Shown here one piece after another: positions 28,996 to 41,844 of a stretch of 64,000 nt of DNA (within the stretch, counting starts at the first letter, position 1; the number at the start of each line of letters is the position of its first letter). Origin of the DNA: Brachyhypopomus gauderio. Taxonomy: Eukaryota > Chordata > Actinopteri > Gymnotiformes > Hypopomidae. Location of the stretch: positions 28,337,489 through 28,401,488 of the forward strand of contig NC_135214.1 of the NCBI RefSeq assembly GCF_052324685.1. Reading direction: 5' to 3'. Position numbers and translations under genes: made by a program. The notes beneath the pieces are model-generated. The model saw only the letters and a list, made by a program, of their open reading frames with translations, was not told the origin of the DNA and searched no databases.

Positions 28996-29583
28996 GACGT
29001 GCCGAGCCACAAAGGGCCTTTAAATACTCATCTGATGAGGAGAGGGGAGTGATGTAGCGTCACCCCTGCTGTTTAGGGCTTTAATGACTTGACCTTAATC
29101 AAAAGGGTTCATTAAACCTCAATCTGATTAGGTCACCAATTGTGCATCCCGAGGTCTAGCGGAAGGTGAGCGCTGCCATGCGTGCGTGACCATGCATCTA
29201 CCACAGGTGAGGAAGAGGAAGAAGATGAGAGATGGACACTTAGCCCAATGACAAAAAAAACACCTTCATGCATTTGTTCTTTTGCACTTGATGCTGTGTG
29301 AAGAAATGAACTGTTTTCTGCTTTTAGGGATGAAGTGTGAGGAGAACTGCAGGAATCGGTCTACACGGGCCACACTCAGTGGGCAAAGCCGTTTACATGC
29401 ATGTCAACAATACGTTCAGTGAATCGTGCTGCTGAAATGTTTTTGGTAAAGTGTTGCACTCTCACTCTGACATGTGCATGCTGCCACATTCTTAAAAAGT
29501 TGCCAAGCATTCATTAGGTCTTTCTCCTGGATTTAATCAACTACTCAAATAGGTATAGCTTATGGACTAGTGTGTATGTGATT

Positions 29584-29637
29584 GTGTGTGTGTAGGTAAA
29601 GGGTCTGGTAAACAGGATCCTTTACCTACACACACAC
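29584..29637. repeat. Perfect 19-bp inverted repeat next to (AC)n
   Basis: gtgtgtgtgtaggtaaagg (29584-29602) is exactly complementary to 29619-29637 across a 16-nt spacer. The right arm runs on into the (AC)n tract. Confidence 0.9.
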
Positions 29638-29643
29638 ACACAC

Positions 29644-29713
<70 letters not shown>
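29627..29713. repeat. (AC)n microsatellite
   Basis: ac dinucleotide run of about 85 bp with one gc interruption. Confidence 0.95.
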
Positions 29714-29716
<3 letters not shown>

Positions 29717-32026
29717 TCCAATTTCTAAATGAAATGCGATGATCTTGTGTCAGGTCAGCAGGTTAACTGTTATAATAAGGCTTGTAACATTAACATAATG
29801 TGATGGTAATTATGGTAATTGGTCTTTCACCTGCCATTAGATTTGCCCAATTAGCTTCTTCCGGCTGAATAAAATACTTTAGGCTAACTATTTCATAATT
29901 ACTTATTCCATAATAAAATACCAAATCATTTGAAACTGCTCTGTTTCATCACTGTTTATCAGAATAAAACCTGTATTGTTTGGCTTCCACAACTCTTTAA
30001 TGTCCTTGGTGTAGCTCTGATGGCCTTTGCATCTCCCCCCCTAACCTTTACTTTCAACATGTTCCATAAAACTGGGATATTACACGCTGAAGTCGCCCTT
30101 CAGGCAGATGCTATATGACTGCAGGGTGTCTGTGCTGAATCTCTGGGTCCTTCATCATATCCACCAGAGCAGGTGCTGCTGCAGGGGCAGCTTGAGTGCT
30201 GCACTCTACAGAAGCCTCTTCCTCTAAGCTCTTGCTCACATTCCTCCAGCCCAACACTAAATCTTTACGTTCACAATGAGCACATGAACTTCTTTTCTAA
30301 GCCGCACAACTGCAAAAGTTTGAAGAGGAATGGAGATGTCTATCTAGTGTTTCCTTGTTTTCGGGCAGGAAGGCACAGGCTTGTTGACTTCCTCTCCCCT
30401 CCCTTCCTTCCTTCTCTCCGAAGGTACTCATCTGAAAAATGGGAACAAAGTGATTGTTCCTGTTCTCTTTCTTAAGTCGGCTTCAAATGCTGTCCGCTGT
30501 ACCGAGGGCTCATTGTCCAGGGCGCAGGGCGAGCGGCAGGTAAGCACGGTGGGCTGCTAGCGCCTCACACACACACACACTCTCACATACACACACACAC
30601 AGGGCAGAGGTGCGGGCAGTCTCTGATCATGGGCACGGAGCGAGGAGGAGTCTGACTTTTATCATCTGAATGACATCAGGCAGAAGGTGCTGGTGCCACT
30701 GCTGGGAGCAGATCGCTTTTGCAGGTGCAGACTTGGGTGGGGGGGGATGGGTTGTGAACATAAGGAGTGTTCAGCAGTGATTGCAAAAGTGTTCTAACAC
30801 TTTGTACATAATATTGTTACAATACCTGTATTCTTTCTCAGATCGTATACCATGGCTTTTATTGTAGATTGAGATTACAATCTGTGAAATACTATACTGA
30901 ATCACCTGTCGGTTCAGTAATGTTTTCTTGGTCATGCAGTTTGTAGACAAAATAGAAATGCATAATATTGTGCTTTTGACAGAACCCCTGGATAGTTTAT
31001 ATAATGGTGATTTTGAAATTGTATCTTTTTACCATGTTTGGCAAAACCACATTTTTAATATGTCACATTTTGCAAAATGTGGGAACTTAAAACAACAAAT
31101 TTGCAATTTGCATAATAATTTCTAGCAACAAACCTCAAACTCAAACAAACGTCATCACCTGTCTCCTGATGTCATTTTTAATTATTTTCAGTGTCTAATG
31201 CATTAGGTAAATAGAGCTATAAATAGAGCTATAATTTTCTGCTAAATTTGGACAGATCTTAGTCTCAAGATCCTCTAATCTTTTATCAAATGAAAATGAT
31301 ACTCCCTAGACATTCTCGTTATGATCTAGGATGTTTCTGGAGGAAATGATTCCCTGATTAAAACAATGACTCAAACATGAAGAACCTAAAACAATCGGCA
31401 GCATGCAGCTGAAGAACTTCTGAAGTTCCCGTGTTCCTCATTTACTTTCCCTCTTTTCGCAAAATTTGATGGCATGCGAATATCAGTGCACTACTGACCA
31501 CTGACACAAATACGTCCATTTCACCTGAATAGAAATGTGCCAATGTTAACAGCATTGTTGTACAGATGAATGAAAAAACAGAAGTGCTCGATCTACCGAA
31601 GTGAAAGACACATCCAGTAAAGCGTCACGGAGAAGCGAGAAATGAGAGGGACAGGGGTTTATCTGTCTGACTGCACTTCCTGTTTGAGGGTGCACGATGA
31701 GTGGTGATCTGTTCTCTCTCACATTCTCCTGACAGCAGAAAGTTGTGGGGTGTCTTACTATTTAGCTGTGGCCTTTATAGCTACATTATATTATATAGCT
31801 ATAGCATCGGCAGGTATACCTTAATAGTCTGACTTTTGTGAGCATGAACCAGAAATCACAAGTGTACCAAACAAGCAAATGACTTTTGACATTGTTTGTG
31901 TTCCCAGGCAAGTGATGGACAAATCCACAGTTGATGCTGCAAGAAAGAACCTGCGTGACAAAGACCTGAGGACTTGATCAGACCCTTGAGAGGTTCTTTC
32001 ATTTGCAATCCACACTCACGTTCAAC

Positions 32027-35000
32027 ATGGACCCAAACAACTATGAGCCCAAAAGGACAGACAACTCCAGTACAAGAAGTGTTGATCTCTCCCACCTTCC
32101 CTATGCTATCGCCAAACCCATTGCGTCTCACCCCCACCCGCCCAAGTACGTTCCGGAAATGATCGACCTCAACAGGCTGCAGTTTCACCGGGCCCTGGGC
32201 AGATATGACGCCGTGCAGATCAAGCAGGAGACGGTGAAGCCCCTGCCTATATGGCCTCCATCCTCCCTTCTGCTGCCCCCTCCGCCTCCCTACTTCCCCC
32301 CTCTCCACCCGAGCCTGGTCCCTTTCCCCTTCCTCGTGCCCAGCCCCCTGATGCAACTCTCTCCCGGCCGCTTCTACCCGAGCGAGATGCTGCGGTACCG
32401 CCGGCGGGGCCAGGAAGCCCCCCGAACCAGCGGCGCCGAGAAGCTGGGCCTGAGCGTCCACGTGGACGACAGCTACTACGTGGACGTGGGCGGCGACCAG
32501 AAGCGCTGGCAGTGCCGCATGTGCGAGAAGTCCTACACCTCCAAGTACAACCTGGTGACGCACATCCTGGGCCACAGCGGCATCAAGCCGCACGGCTGCT
32601 CCCTGTGCGGAAAGCTCTTCAAGCAGCTCAGCCACCTGCACACGCACATGCTGACGCACCAGGGCGCCCGGCCGCACAAGTGCCAGGTGTGCCATAAGGC
32701 CTTCACGCAGACCAGCCACCTGAAGCGCCACATGATGCAGCACAGCGATGTCAAGCCACACAGCTGTGGCGTGTGCGGGCGCGGCTTCGCCTACCCCAGC
32801 GAGCTGCGTGCGCACGAGCTCAAGCACGAGCGCGGCCAGGAGAACGTGTGCGTGGAGTGCGGCCTGGACTTCCCCACGCTGGCGCAGCTGAAGCGCCACC
32901 TGACAGCGCACCGCGGCCCTGCGCAGTATGACTGCGGCGAGTGCGGGAAGAGCTTCCAGTACCCGAGCCAACTACAGAACCACATGATGAAGCACAAAGA
33001 CATCCGGCCCTACATCTGCAGCGAGTGCGGCATGGAGTTCGTCCAGTCACACCACCTCAAGCAGCACACGCTCACCCACAAGGTAAGCACGGCTATTCTC
33101 GTTAAGACGATGTGCACTGTAGACAGGGAAAGACAAAATGTTATGATCTAGCTGTCACTGTCAGCAGATTCTGCCAACCACAGTGCCTTATATTATGTAA
33201 ATAGAGGATGTTTTAATAGCACTGTGTCATTAGGTTTTAACTATGACATCACAAACACAATTATGACATCACAAATGTGGTTTGCATCTGTGGTCTCCAT
33301 CCTCCGCATCTTCCAGGGAGTAAAGGAGCACAAGTGTGGCATCTGTGGGCGCGAGTTCACGCTGCTAGCCAACATGAAACGGCATGTTCTCATCCACACC
33401 AACGTGCGGGCCTACCAGTGCCACCTGTGCTGCAAGAGCTTCGTCCAGAAGCAGACGCTCAAGGCTCACATGATCGTCCACTCCGACATCAAGCCTTACA
33501 AGTGCAAGGTGCGTTGTGTTGATGAGGTACCCACAGCCTTAGCAGGTCACTGGGCAAACCTGGTGCTCATGACTTTGGGGATTATGAAGGTGAGGAAAAA
33601 GCAGAGGTCAGGGAGAAGACCCAGCCTTCAAACCACGCTGAAACAGGTCACATAGGAGCTTGGGCTCTGTTCTGCAATTTGACCGATGTAATTTCAACAG
33701 TACAATGTCATTTAATAAGGACAGTAGATATGGTTCCAACCTCTGATTTCTAATATGTCTTATAGTGAGTTTCAGCTTTTGATGTATGTATTTCCCTCAT
33801 TGTGTATTGCTGAGATGAAAACAAGCAGACGTGTATTTATAGAGATGCAGATATCTAGACAGTGGCACCTAAATCAAGCAAAGACGCTTTGGGGTCCCTG
33901 TTGTTTTGGAAGGTTTATGACCTTGGCCTGGGATAGGTGCCCTACGGTGATGACCAGATATCTGTGTTTTTTGGCAGCTGCGCGTCTTCTCATCCATAGG
34001 AAGGATATCGCCGCACAAACTGCCCCATAACAATAGCTCCCTCATCCCCTGAGATCAGCCCCCACAAATAGATTTCATCTCGCTTTCTCTTGTGCTCGGG
34101 AGCACTTCCTGTTTTCTCACGGTCCTTTTGGACAGTTTACAGTCCCTCTCTCCTCCTGAAGGAAAGGCCCACCCTAATAAAAAAAGAAAGAAAGACAAAA
34201 AAAAGAATGTGGAGGAAGGACAGCGCGGGAGTGGCCTGCCCAGCCGGCCTCTGGCCCTGTCTGCTGGCCTCTCCCTTTCACCTCAGCTCTCTCATTCATC
34301 ATCACTCTCAGCCCTCGGTGGGTTTGACTACAGGCAGATTCACAGCATCGCTTTCTCTGGGTTTCCTTGAAAGCTATGTAGCGTGAAGCGTCGAGGACGT
34401 CTCCATCTCGGTCTCAATGAGAACAATAAAGAAGTTGCACAGATATGTTGTGAGGGGCACGTGTGGTGTGGGGTTGAGTAGTAGTGACTTGCAGCATGGT
34501 GAATGGTTTTGCTCTTCTTTTGATTTAGCTGTGTGGGAAGGAGTTCAACAGGATGCATAATCTGATGGGCCATATGCACCTGCATTCAGACAGCAAGCCG
34601 TTTAAATGCCTGTACTGCCCCAGCAAGTTCACCCTGAAAGGGAACCTGACCCGTCACATGAAGGTCAAACACGGCATCATGGACAGAGGACTGGACGCTC
34701 GAGGTACGGTGCATCAAATCAGGACCACTTTAGCCTGGGAGTTTATCTCTTAATGATATTGCAGTTCAAGAGTGATCAGTCACCAACCTGAAGCCAGTGT
34801 TGACCTATACGTCTGTCCTTTGCTGTCTGACCCCTGAAGTTTTCAGACGGCGAGGGCGCCTGTGTCTGTCAGCGCCGCTCCGACTGCTGTCCCGACTCAG
34901 CCAGGACGAGCCCTTCGATCTGTCCCAGAAAGGTCGTCCGAGGCTCCGCCTCTCCCAGTCCGACGGAGAGAGCGTGCGGGGGGGCAGTTCCAGCCGCGAG

Positions 35001-35258
35001 GAGGACGAGGACAGTCTGTACAGGATGAGCCAGTACAGCCCCGACCGATACCGACCCGGGCTGGGGGCAGCCATGGAGACGCGAGAGGTGGACGCAGGGG
35101 ACGAGGAGGAGGACGTGACTGTCCACGTCGAGCAAGAGCAAAACAGCAAGAGGCGCTTTTGTGTGGACAAAGATGACTTCCAGTGTGCACGCTCAGTATC
35201 TGATGGAGAGCTGTACACCACAAGTGCATACAGGGACAGACACTTAAGCTGTGACTGA
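32027..35258 (+). CDS. znf366: Zinc finger protein 366 (DC-SCRIPT-like transcriptional corepressor)
   Basis: Four coding exons, 32027-33082, 33317-33508, 34529-34703 and 34840-35258, give 613 aa. The N-terminal part is proline-rich (SLLLPPPPPYFPPLHP) with a sumoylation-type IKQE. Eleven C2H2 fingers follow from about residue 160: seven in the first exon (first WQCRMCEKSYTSKYNLVTH), two in the second, one split over the second intron (YKCK|LCGKEFNRMHNL) and a last FKCLYCPSKFTLKGNLTRH. DEPFDLSQK after the fingers contains PFDLS, a PxDLS CtBP-binding motif. In human, ZNF366 represses nuclear-receptor targets and marks dendritic cells. The N-terminus is shorter than human by about 100 residues: an in-frame stop at 31967 precedes, and no in-frame ATG lies between. 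The last exon start was chosen to keep the human-like frame; a second acceptor lies 7 nt downstream. Confidence 0.95.
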
Positions 35259-35571
35259 AGAGGTTAAAACCCTGAAAAGAAAAGGAGGGAAAAAAAAAAC
35301 TAACTCAAGCAAAGATTCTGTGAAAATTTTTATTTTTTTCAGCAGTATTGTAGCATGAACAAATGTGCTAAAAAACATTTTTTTATGAATTAATATAAAT
35401 GTTTGTTATTTGTTACTTAAACCATCATCTCTAATAATGTTCATGCATAGCTTATCTTACATTCTGTATGAATTGCCCTTAATGCGATTGCTGAGATTGC
35501 TGATCGATGAATGACTCATGTACTGCTAGCTTGATACGATTATTTTATAATAACATGTAAATAAGTATCAC

Positions 35572-35577
35572 AATAAA
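35572..35577 (+). terminator. znf366: Candidate poly(A) signal of znf366
   Basis: AATAAA about 310 nt after the stop, in AT-rich sequence. Other A/T-rich hexamers are near, so the site is a best guess. Confidence 0.45.
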
Positions 35578-37590
35578 TTGTGTTGTGATTTTATTTTTCT
35601 GTGAAGTTTGAAAATCTTAATCTGTATTTATAATTAATAAATGTGATTTTGTACAATACTAGTAGTCTAACTATATCACTATTCCTTCCCTTTTCTTCAT
35701 AAGCTGTTCATCTTACAAAGCTATTACTCCATGGATATTTTACATTCATATAAATGATAACACAACTTAGACAATAAAAATGACAAACATATGTAATAAT
35801 ACTACTGGGATGAGAAAAGTCAGTTTGGTTTATTTTTAAGATGTGTATACAAACCCTGTACCACCATCCCTCAAACAAAAAAAAAGAAGAAATCGTGCTG
35901 ATTCTACATTGCTGCAAATTAGACAAAACATTGAGTTTACTTCCTAGCAAAGGACAGGAAGCAGAATGCGGCACAAACTCTGATCAAACAAGCCTTGTCT
36001 GATCTCCGTGGGTGTCCAGGCCACAGCCCACCACCTTCATTTATATAACATGACGTATTTGTCATTGTTTATAACTAGCAATGCTTTTTAGGGATGAAAA
36101 TCACTGTATTTACTCACAATATACAGAACAACAGTCATGAGAATAAAACAATTTATTTTACATCTGATGAATTACCAAAGAAAAAGCTTGTTTATGTATG
36201 TGAAGCAGTTTGCTTTATTAAATGGTGTGGTCAGACCAGTAGATCTTCTCTAGAAGGTACTTCTGTCCTTCCAGGAGAGACACACACAGTTTTGTGGACT
36301 GTTATCACATCAGGCTATCCAGCTCATGCCAAATGTATTTTTGGACTGAGCATTTTTTTTTTTTCATGCATATAAGCACACCTCACTGGGGCGTTGGCCC
36401 TGGTGAAACTATGAATGCAAAGAGGAAGTTCTCATATCCTCATCATCTCTTCCCTTCACCTCAGTGTTTCAATCCCAAGACCGGTGGGAAGCACACAGTG
36501 CCGCAAAATCAGGTACCGCGACTCCCGTGTGCTGAAGTGAAACCTTCTGGGTGAGTCAGGACAAAGGAGAGCTTGTGCTCTAGTCGCTCCTCACGATGAG
36601 AAAGGTGTACCAAAGTGGAAAATAAAACCAGTTTGTTTGTTTTTTCCATTCTCCTACTGGTTGCACTTCTGCTATGTGAGATGGAGGGAGATGAGGACCG
36701 TGCTTAAAATTAGCCAAAGGCATGAGAAATACTTTCTCATCTGGTGTATTTGATGCTCTTATGATTATGTAAGTGAAAAACTGATGTTAATACAGCACAT
36801 TCTCTCTCTCTTAAAACCAATGTAAATATTCTACTCTTTATTTCGGTGCAGATTGTTCCACGTATTTGGTTATTAGAAATTGTGCAGTTCCTTTTCTTTC
36901 TGCCATTTCTAAAATCAATTTGTTCTATAAGAGGATACTTTGTCTAAATGTCAGTGCACATTGTCATCAGAAGCCTATAGCAGCATGTCTTCTTGGTCTG
37001 GAGTGATTGTATGTCCTGCACAGGGGTAGCTACAGTACTTCATTTGCACAAATGTAGGACTTCTTTCGTCCACTGAGTCACAATTATGCAAGACTTGTTT
37101 GTTTGTAACTGTCCAAACAAAACAAGAGAAAAATACACAACTCAGCAATCAGAGAAAACATGAAAGATGTAGTCAGAACTGAAACTGGGACAGGTATCCA
37201 GTTTCTCAAAAATCAGGCAACTGATTTTGTTTACTTTATAATATCGGCTGTCCCATTTAAATTGTGACCAGAAGAAGAAAGAAGGAGGATGAGAAGGAGG
37301 ATGTAAAATCCCATTTTTATGAGGTTTGGAAACAGTCTTACAGTGCCCTCTATTGAAATTTTTTAGTATTACACAAGGTAACATTAGCATGGAAAATTAC
37401 ATTTCCCACAGGTTTCCCACAAAATTAATCTACTACCTGGAAATAAACATATTACCTTATGTTCGTAATGTCGTAGTGTATGGGTTGAAATAAAATTATC
37501 TAGAGATGTCGACAGATATGTACTGAGATCTGCTATGGCTTCAGCCAGCGTGTGTACTCCCCCGTAATCATGAAATGGTATAACCTAAAC
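35578..37590. other. Intergenic between znf366 and mrps27
   Basis: AT-rich with no coding signal. PTCD2, which lies between ZNF366 and MRPS27 in human, is not visible in this 2-kb gap. Confidence 0.5.
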
Positions 37591-40500
37591 ATGGCTGCTT
37601 CCATTCTGCAACGCTTTCTCCTACCTGTCAGGACTGCATCGAAATATGCAGCTCAAAGTTTAATCGGTATGTTTATGCTTTTAACTGATCGACTGTTTTG
37701 ATTAGAATACTTAGAAAATGTGTGTACCTTTAGTCGTTCCTAATAACTACTATGGTTTTGCCATCCTAATTTACTAGATAGCTAACTGTTAGCTAAGCTA
37801 ATCTGTCTAGCTAGAGACTATCCAGTGATGAGGAGTAAGTTTAGTGTGATTTAGTTTAGCTAGCTGGTCGGCTGAACGACAAATTAGTAAGATATAAACG
37901 GTTGAGGTTACCTCGTTGGTCCACAAATCAGGTGTTCATGAATCTTACTCCATAGAGTAAGATACCAGACCAAGGTCATGGGTTTGAGTCCCATGGAGCA
38001 CAGATGCTGTTATACTGATATTTATACTGTTACACTGATACTTGTGTAGCCAAATGTTGTGAATGTAATGTTCATACTCATCTAGAGATAAATTGTATTT
38101 AGCTACGTCAGAACATGTTGTGGTGTTTTACAGCGAGAAGATGTCTACTTTCGGCGTCATACACAGACACCAAACTATGGGAGCAAAGAGAACATGAACC
38201 ACAGAACCTAGGTACCTGGCATGTTGGGAAAAACCTTTTATCCACACAGTTCTCCTCACAGGGCAGTGTTGAATGTTTAATATGATGAGTTTACCAAGCC
38301 AGAGTTAGAACGCTGCCTTCTGCGTTGAAAAAAATAAATGCCTGTCACTCATATTTTCTGCCATTTTTATGGTTTTTGCTTTCACTTCCAGCTGACCTGG
38401 CCACTCTCATGGACAGGACTTATGAAAGAAAGTTGCCAGTTAGCTCATTGACCATGTCACGGGTGAGGGTTCCTTTAGGTCCCAGCATCCAGTCATCTAT
38501 CTGCATAATTTACATACACATGGTGGTAGTGGAAACTACATGATGCTAACGAGTCTGCCTTTTCAGTTTGTAGACAATATAACTTGTAACGAGGAAGTTC
38601 ATCAAGCTGAGTATTACCTATATAAGTAAGTGCAATACTCTATTGTATTTGAACAAATTTCTGCACTCCGTTTCTGTATATTGAGAAGTAGAATGTGTCC
38701 TGGCTGTTCCTTTAGCTAAGCAAATATCCTAACGGAGCTCTGTTCTTCCTTTCTAAGGTTTCGGCATAGTCCAAACTGTTGGTATCTCCGGGGCTGGACC
38801 ATTCACTCCTGGTTTAGACAGTGCCTGAAATATGAAGCGAGAGACAAGGCCCTGTACACGCTCAAGAACAAGGTGTGTCTTGATCAGAGACCTTGGCCTT
38901 CATAAGAGAAGATGCCATGAGCAGGCGTCCTGTACATGCAGCTGTTTTGAGGGTTCCAATAGGATTGTAATGCAGGAGACACACACTGACCTTAAACTGA
39001 TTCCCACATTTAGGTACAATATGGAATTTTCCCAGATGAGTTCACATTTAACCTTCTCATTGATTCCTACCTAAAAGACAAAGACTACATGGGTAAGCAG
39101 ATACTATGTAATATCAGTTATTGCTCTCTAATCCATATGCAAATTCAGTGAGTATTTTTTTGTTTTCTATCACAGGAGCCTGTGCTGTGGTTGAGGAGGT
39201 AATGCTACAGGAAGCTTTCGACCTACCGACCACGCAGATGTTGTCCCTATATGCCTTGAGCAAATATTTGGCAACCAAACCTGACCTCAAAGTATGTATC
39301 CCCTGTGCTTTCATCTTGGGCCTCAAATATTGTGCGAATGCTTGGAATGTTACTGAGCTGAGATTACATTTGCACCGCACTGTTGCATCCTACGTAAATG
39401 TATCTGTAGGTCTTTCTCTGGCAGGATTTGGAGGATTGTTCTGTCTTGTAACATGTCAGGTTCTTAAAAGACTGACCTGGTCTGTTTGATGTGTGCAGTG
39501 GCAGGAGCAGAGGAACATGGGAGCGGCGCTTCTGCTAGCTGGACTGAAGCAGGAGAACTCGACTGGCCTCAGTGCCCAGCTGCTGGCTCATGCCCTCATC
39601 GGTGTGTATACACTGTGCTAGTGAAGGTCACTATACTTCTGTAATGGACTCTGATGATCTGTGTTTAAGATCCTTGATGAAGGATTTCAGGAACTTCATG
39701 TTTCCCCCCATCATTATAACATGCGAGGTGTATTTTCGGGTATGTAGCCTTCATTGTGGAGCTTGCCTGATTTCCCCTTTCTCAGGTAAGGTGGAGATGA
39801 CCAGAGGTATTCATGCTGTGTTTCATAAAATGCCCCTGATTTGGACTCCTGGCTATTTCAGCCAATCACTGGCTGTTATGGAGAGAGTGTGCTCAGATGC
39901 AGGAGATCTGAGATTATCCAAGGAAGTTGTGAGTATTTTAATACAATTTACAGAAATTGTGAAAATTATATTTTGGTATAGAATACTCACTCACCTAGAA
40001 TACTCACTCATCTTAAAGGGATCACTAGGCCACATGGTTAAGTACTGAGTTTTGATGTTCTCATATATTCAGAGATGTATTCTGATTAATATGATGTCAT
40101 TTAATTTTGGAAAACCATGGAATTCAGCAGGTGTTACTGTTTGGGAGGTGGGAAATTCATTATACAGAAATTGGCATATTGAAATACTCTGACTGATACA
40201 CTGTCCTGTCACTATAACCAATAAAAGACATGCACTTGGTACCTACGTTATCCAGTTTTAGATGCTCCTAACGTTGTTGTTTTGTGATTGGCTTATTTGG
40301 TTTGTTTTTTTCCTTTGGCTGTTTTGTTTCTGGATTTGCTGTGTTCATTTGTGTTAAGTTTCAGATTAGGAGAGCATTTGCATTCTTGTCTGAGTACATT
40401 TTGCCATCTCTGGTGTCCATGTTTCAGCTGGACGCTGTTCACAACATGCTGCAGGAACTCTCCTCCCCCGCTACCACTGAAGCAGGGGAAGATATCGCCA

Positions 40501-41004
40501 CAGAAAACCAGAGTGACGAGAGCATGGATGAAGAAGATGAGCTCGAAAGAGCTAAACTACCCCAGTACCTAGCTAGGTTCCAGGTTGGTACAGTTTTATA
40601 AGGTGTTCTACACACTTCTCTCCACCAGCAGATTTTTGATTTATGCAATAAACCTACCGATCATGTTTTGAGTATGAAGAAAAGACAAAGCAGTTTGTGG
40701 CATGGAGCTCCTCACACACGTTCCACTCACCCCACCATCATTTTATTCACCCTCTGGTGGGCAGGAACTTAGGGAGCAGCTCCAGGACCAGGGGAAGGTG
40801 GAGCCGGCGGACCTGGAGACCCTCGCTACCCGCCTGGCCCAAGAGTCACTGAGGGCCTGCGAGGATGCTGACATAGCTGACTACGAGAGGAAGGTGAAGG
40901 ACTGGGAAGCCGAGCTCCGGCAGCTGATCCAGAGGGAGAAGGAGTTGCGGAAGAAAGCAGAACAGGAGCGGGCGGCCCGGCTGGCGGCCAGGGCGGCCCA
41001 GTGA
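37591..41004 (+). CDS. mrps27: Small ribosomal subunit protein mS27, mitochondrial
   Basis: Eleven coding exons (37591-37666, 38134-38211, 38392-38462, 38567-38625, 38758-38872, 39014-39092, 39176-39291, 39499-39601, 39786-39928, 40428-40583, 40765-41004) join in frame into 411 aa, against 414 in human. The start [18 protein letters not shown] is a likely mitochondrial presequence. Clear matches to the family are [69 protein letters not shown] and the charged C-terminal coiled coil ([20 protein letters not shown]). The middle exons carry PPR-like helical repeats. mS27 is part of the mitoribosomal small subunit. Exon 9 begins GTAAGG straight after the acceptor AG. Confidence 0.96.
37925..38075 (+). 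repeat. tRNA-related SINE fragment in mrps27 intron 1
   Basis: gggtttgagtccca near 37979-37992 looks like an RNA polymerase III B box. Upstream and downstream parts look diverged. Family not assigned. Confidence 0.3.
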
Positions 41005-41127
41005 GGCAGCGGGAGGCCAGCAAGCAGACTGGAACAGTAGTGCTTCTATGTGTGTCACGTTAAAGTGGAAATGAGACTATATTTTGTTGTTTTGCTTTTT
41101 CCAGCTCATCTAATCCTGCACAGTATA

Positions 41128-41133
41128 AATAAA
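41128..41133 (+). terminator. mrps27: Poly(A) signal of mrps27
   Basis: AATAAA about 125 nt after the stop codon. Confidence 0.7.
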
Positions 41134-41844
41134 GTATGAAGGTTTTGTTAACTGTTATATCCAGTCTCTGTGGCATGATGTTCTAGAGATTCTGAGGGTT
41201 ATGAAGCAAATGTCAAACAAAATTGTGTTATATTTACCCAATGTGAGCACAGTGTATGATGTTAAAACTGTACGCTGATTGGTGTTCAAACTGAATTGCT
41301 GAATCTTTCAAGGATGAATGGTTAAATGGATTACTTCATTACAGCAGGGAGGGGTCTCTGTAGCCATGGTAAAAAAAGTGTTTTGTTCTATGTAAATGCT
41401 TTTCTAAACAAGACCAGCACACAGCTATGCTGTAACATACTCTAGGATGTCATAGAAAGGGCAATATCATATCTTCCACAATGTTTTTCTATTGCATTAC
41501 ACTGCATACAATACAAAACATATTTTCTTTAAAATTTTCAGAACGTCCTGTCTGTCTTTATGCTTGTTGAGGAAAAAAAAAATCCATGTTTACATGTATT
41601 CATTCCAGTTGTAGATTGAGTGAGCTGTTTATAAACACACTCCACCCACCAATCTGATGAAATTTTCCATTTACATGCACATCCAAACTTGCGTGCACAC
41701 AGAGCATCACTTAAAGCTCACAAGCTACACTTGTGCTTTTAATTACTTTAACATCACAGCAGGCCCAGGAAGAAATACTTCATATGTATGTTTTAAAGAA
41801 AGGTTGACAGGTTGACATTATGTTCTGTAATGTATGTTTACATT
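41134..41844. other. Intergenic, no gene seen
   Basis: AT-rich unique sequence downstream of mrps27. No coding signal. Confidence 0.5.

Larger units (their letters stand above)
29040..32026. other. Intergenic between isotocin and znf366
   Basis: Contains the hairpin and (AC)n block at 29584-29713 and a shorter CA tract at about 30566-30602. A possible noncoding znf366 first exon ends at the donor-like cggcag|gtaagcac near 30540; a matching acceptor (tgtgttcccag, about 31904-31914) precedes the coding start. This pairing is inference only. Confidence 0.4.

Noticed and set aside
31856-32971. A 371-codon minus-strand open frame over znf366
   Set aside because: Antisense of zinc-finger coding DNA with strong GC3 bias; the + strand product is a conserved protein.
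37925-38075. A tRNA gene in mrps27 intron 1
   Set aside because: A B-box-like motif is present but I cannot fold a cloverleaf or see an anticodon arm; a SINE remnant is likelier.
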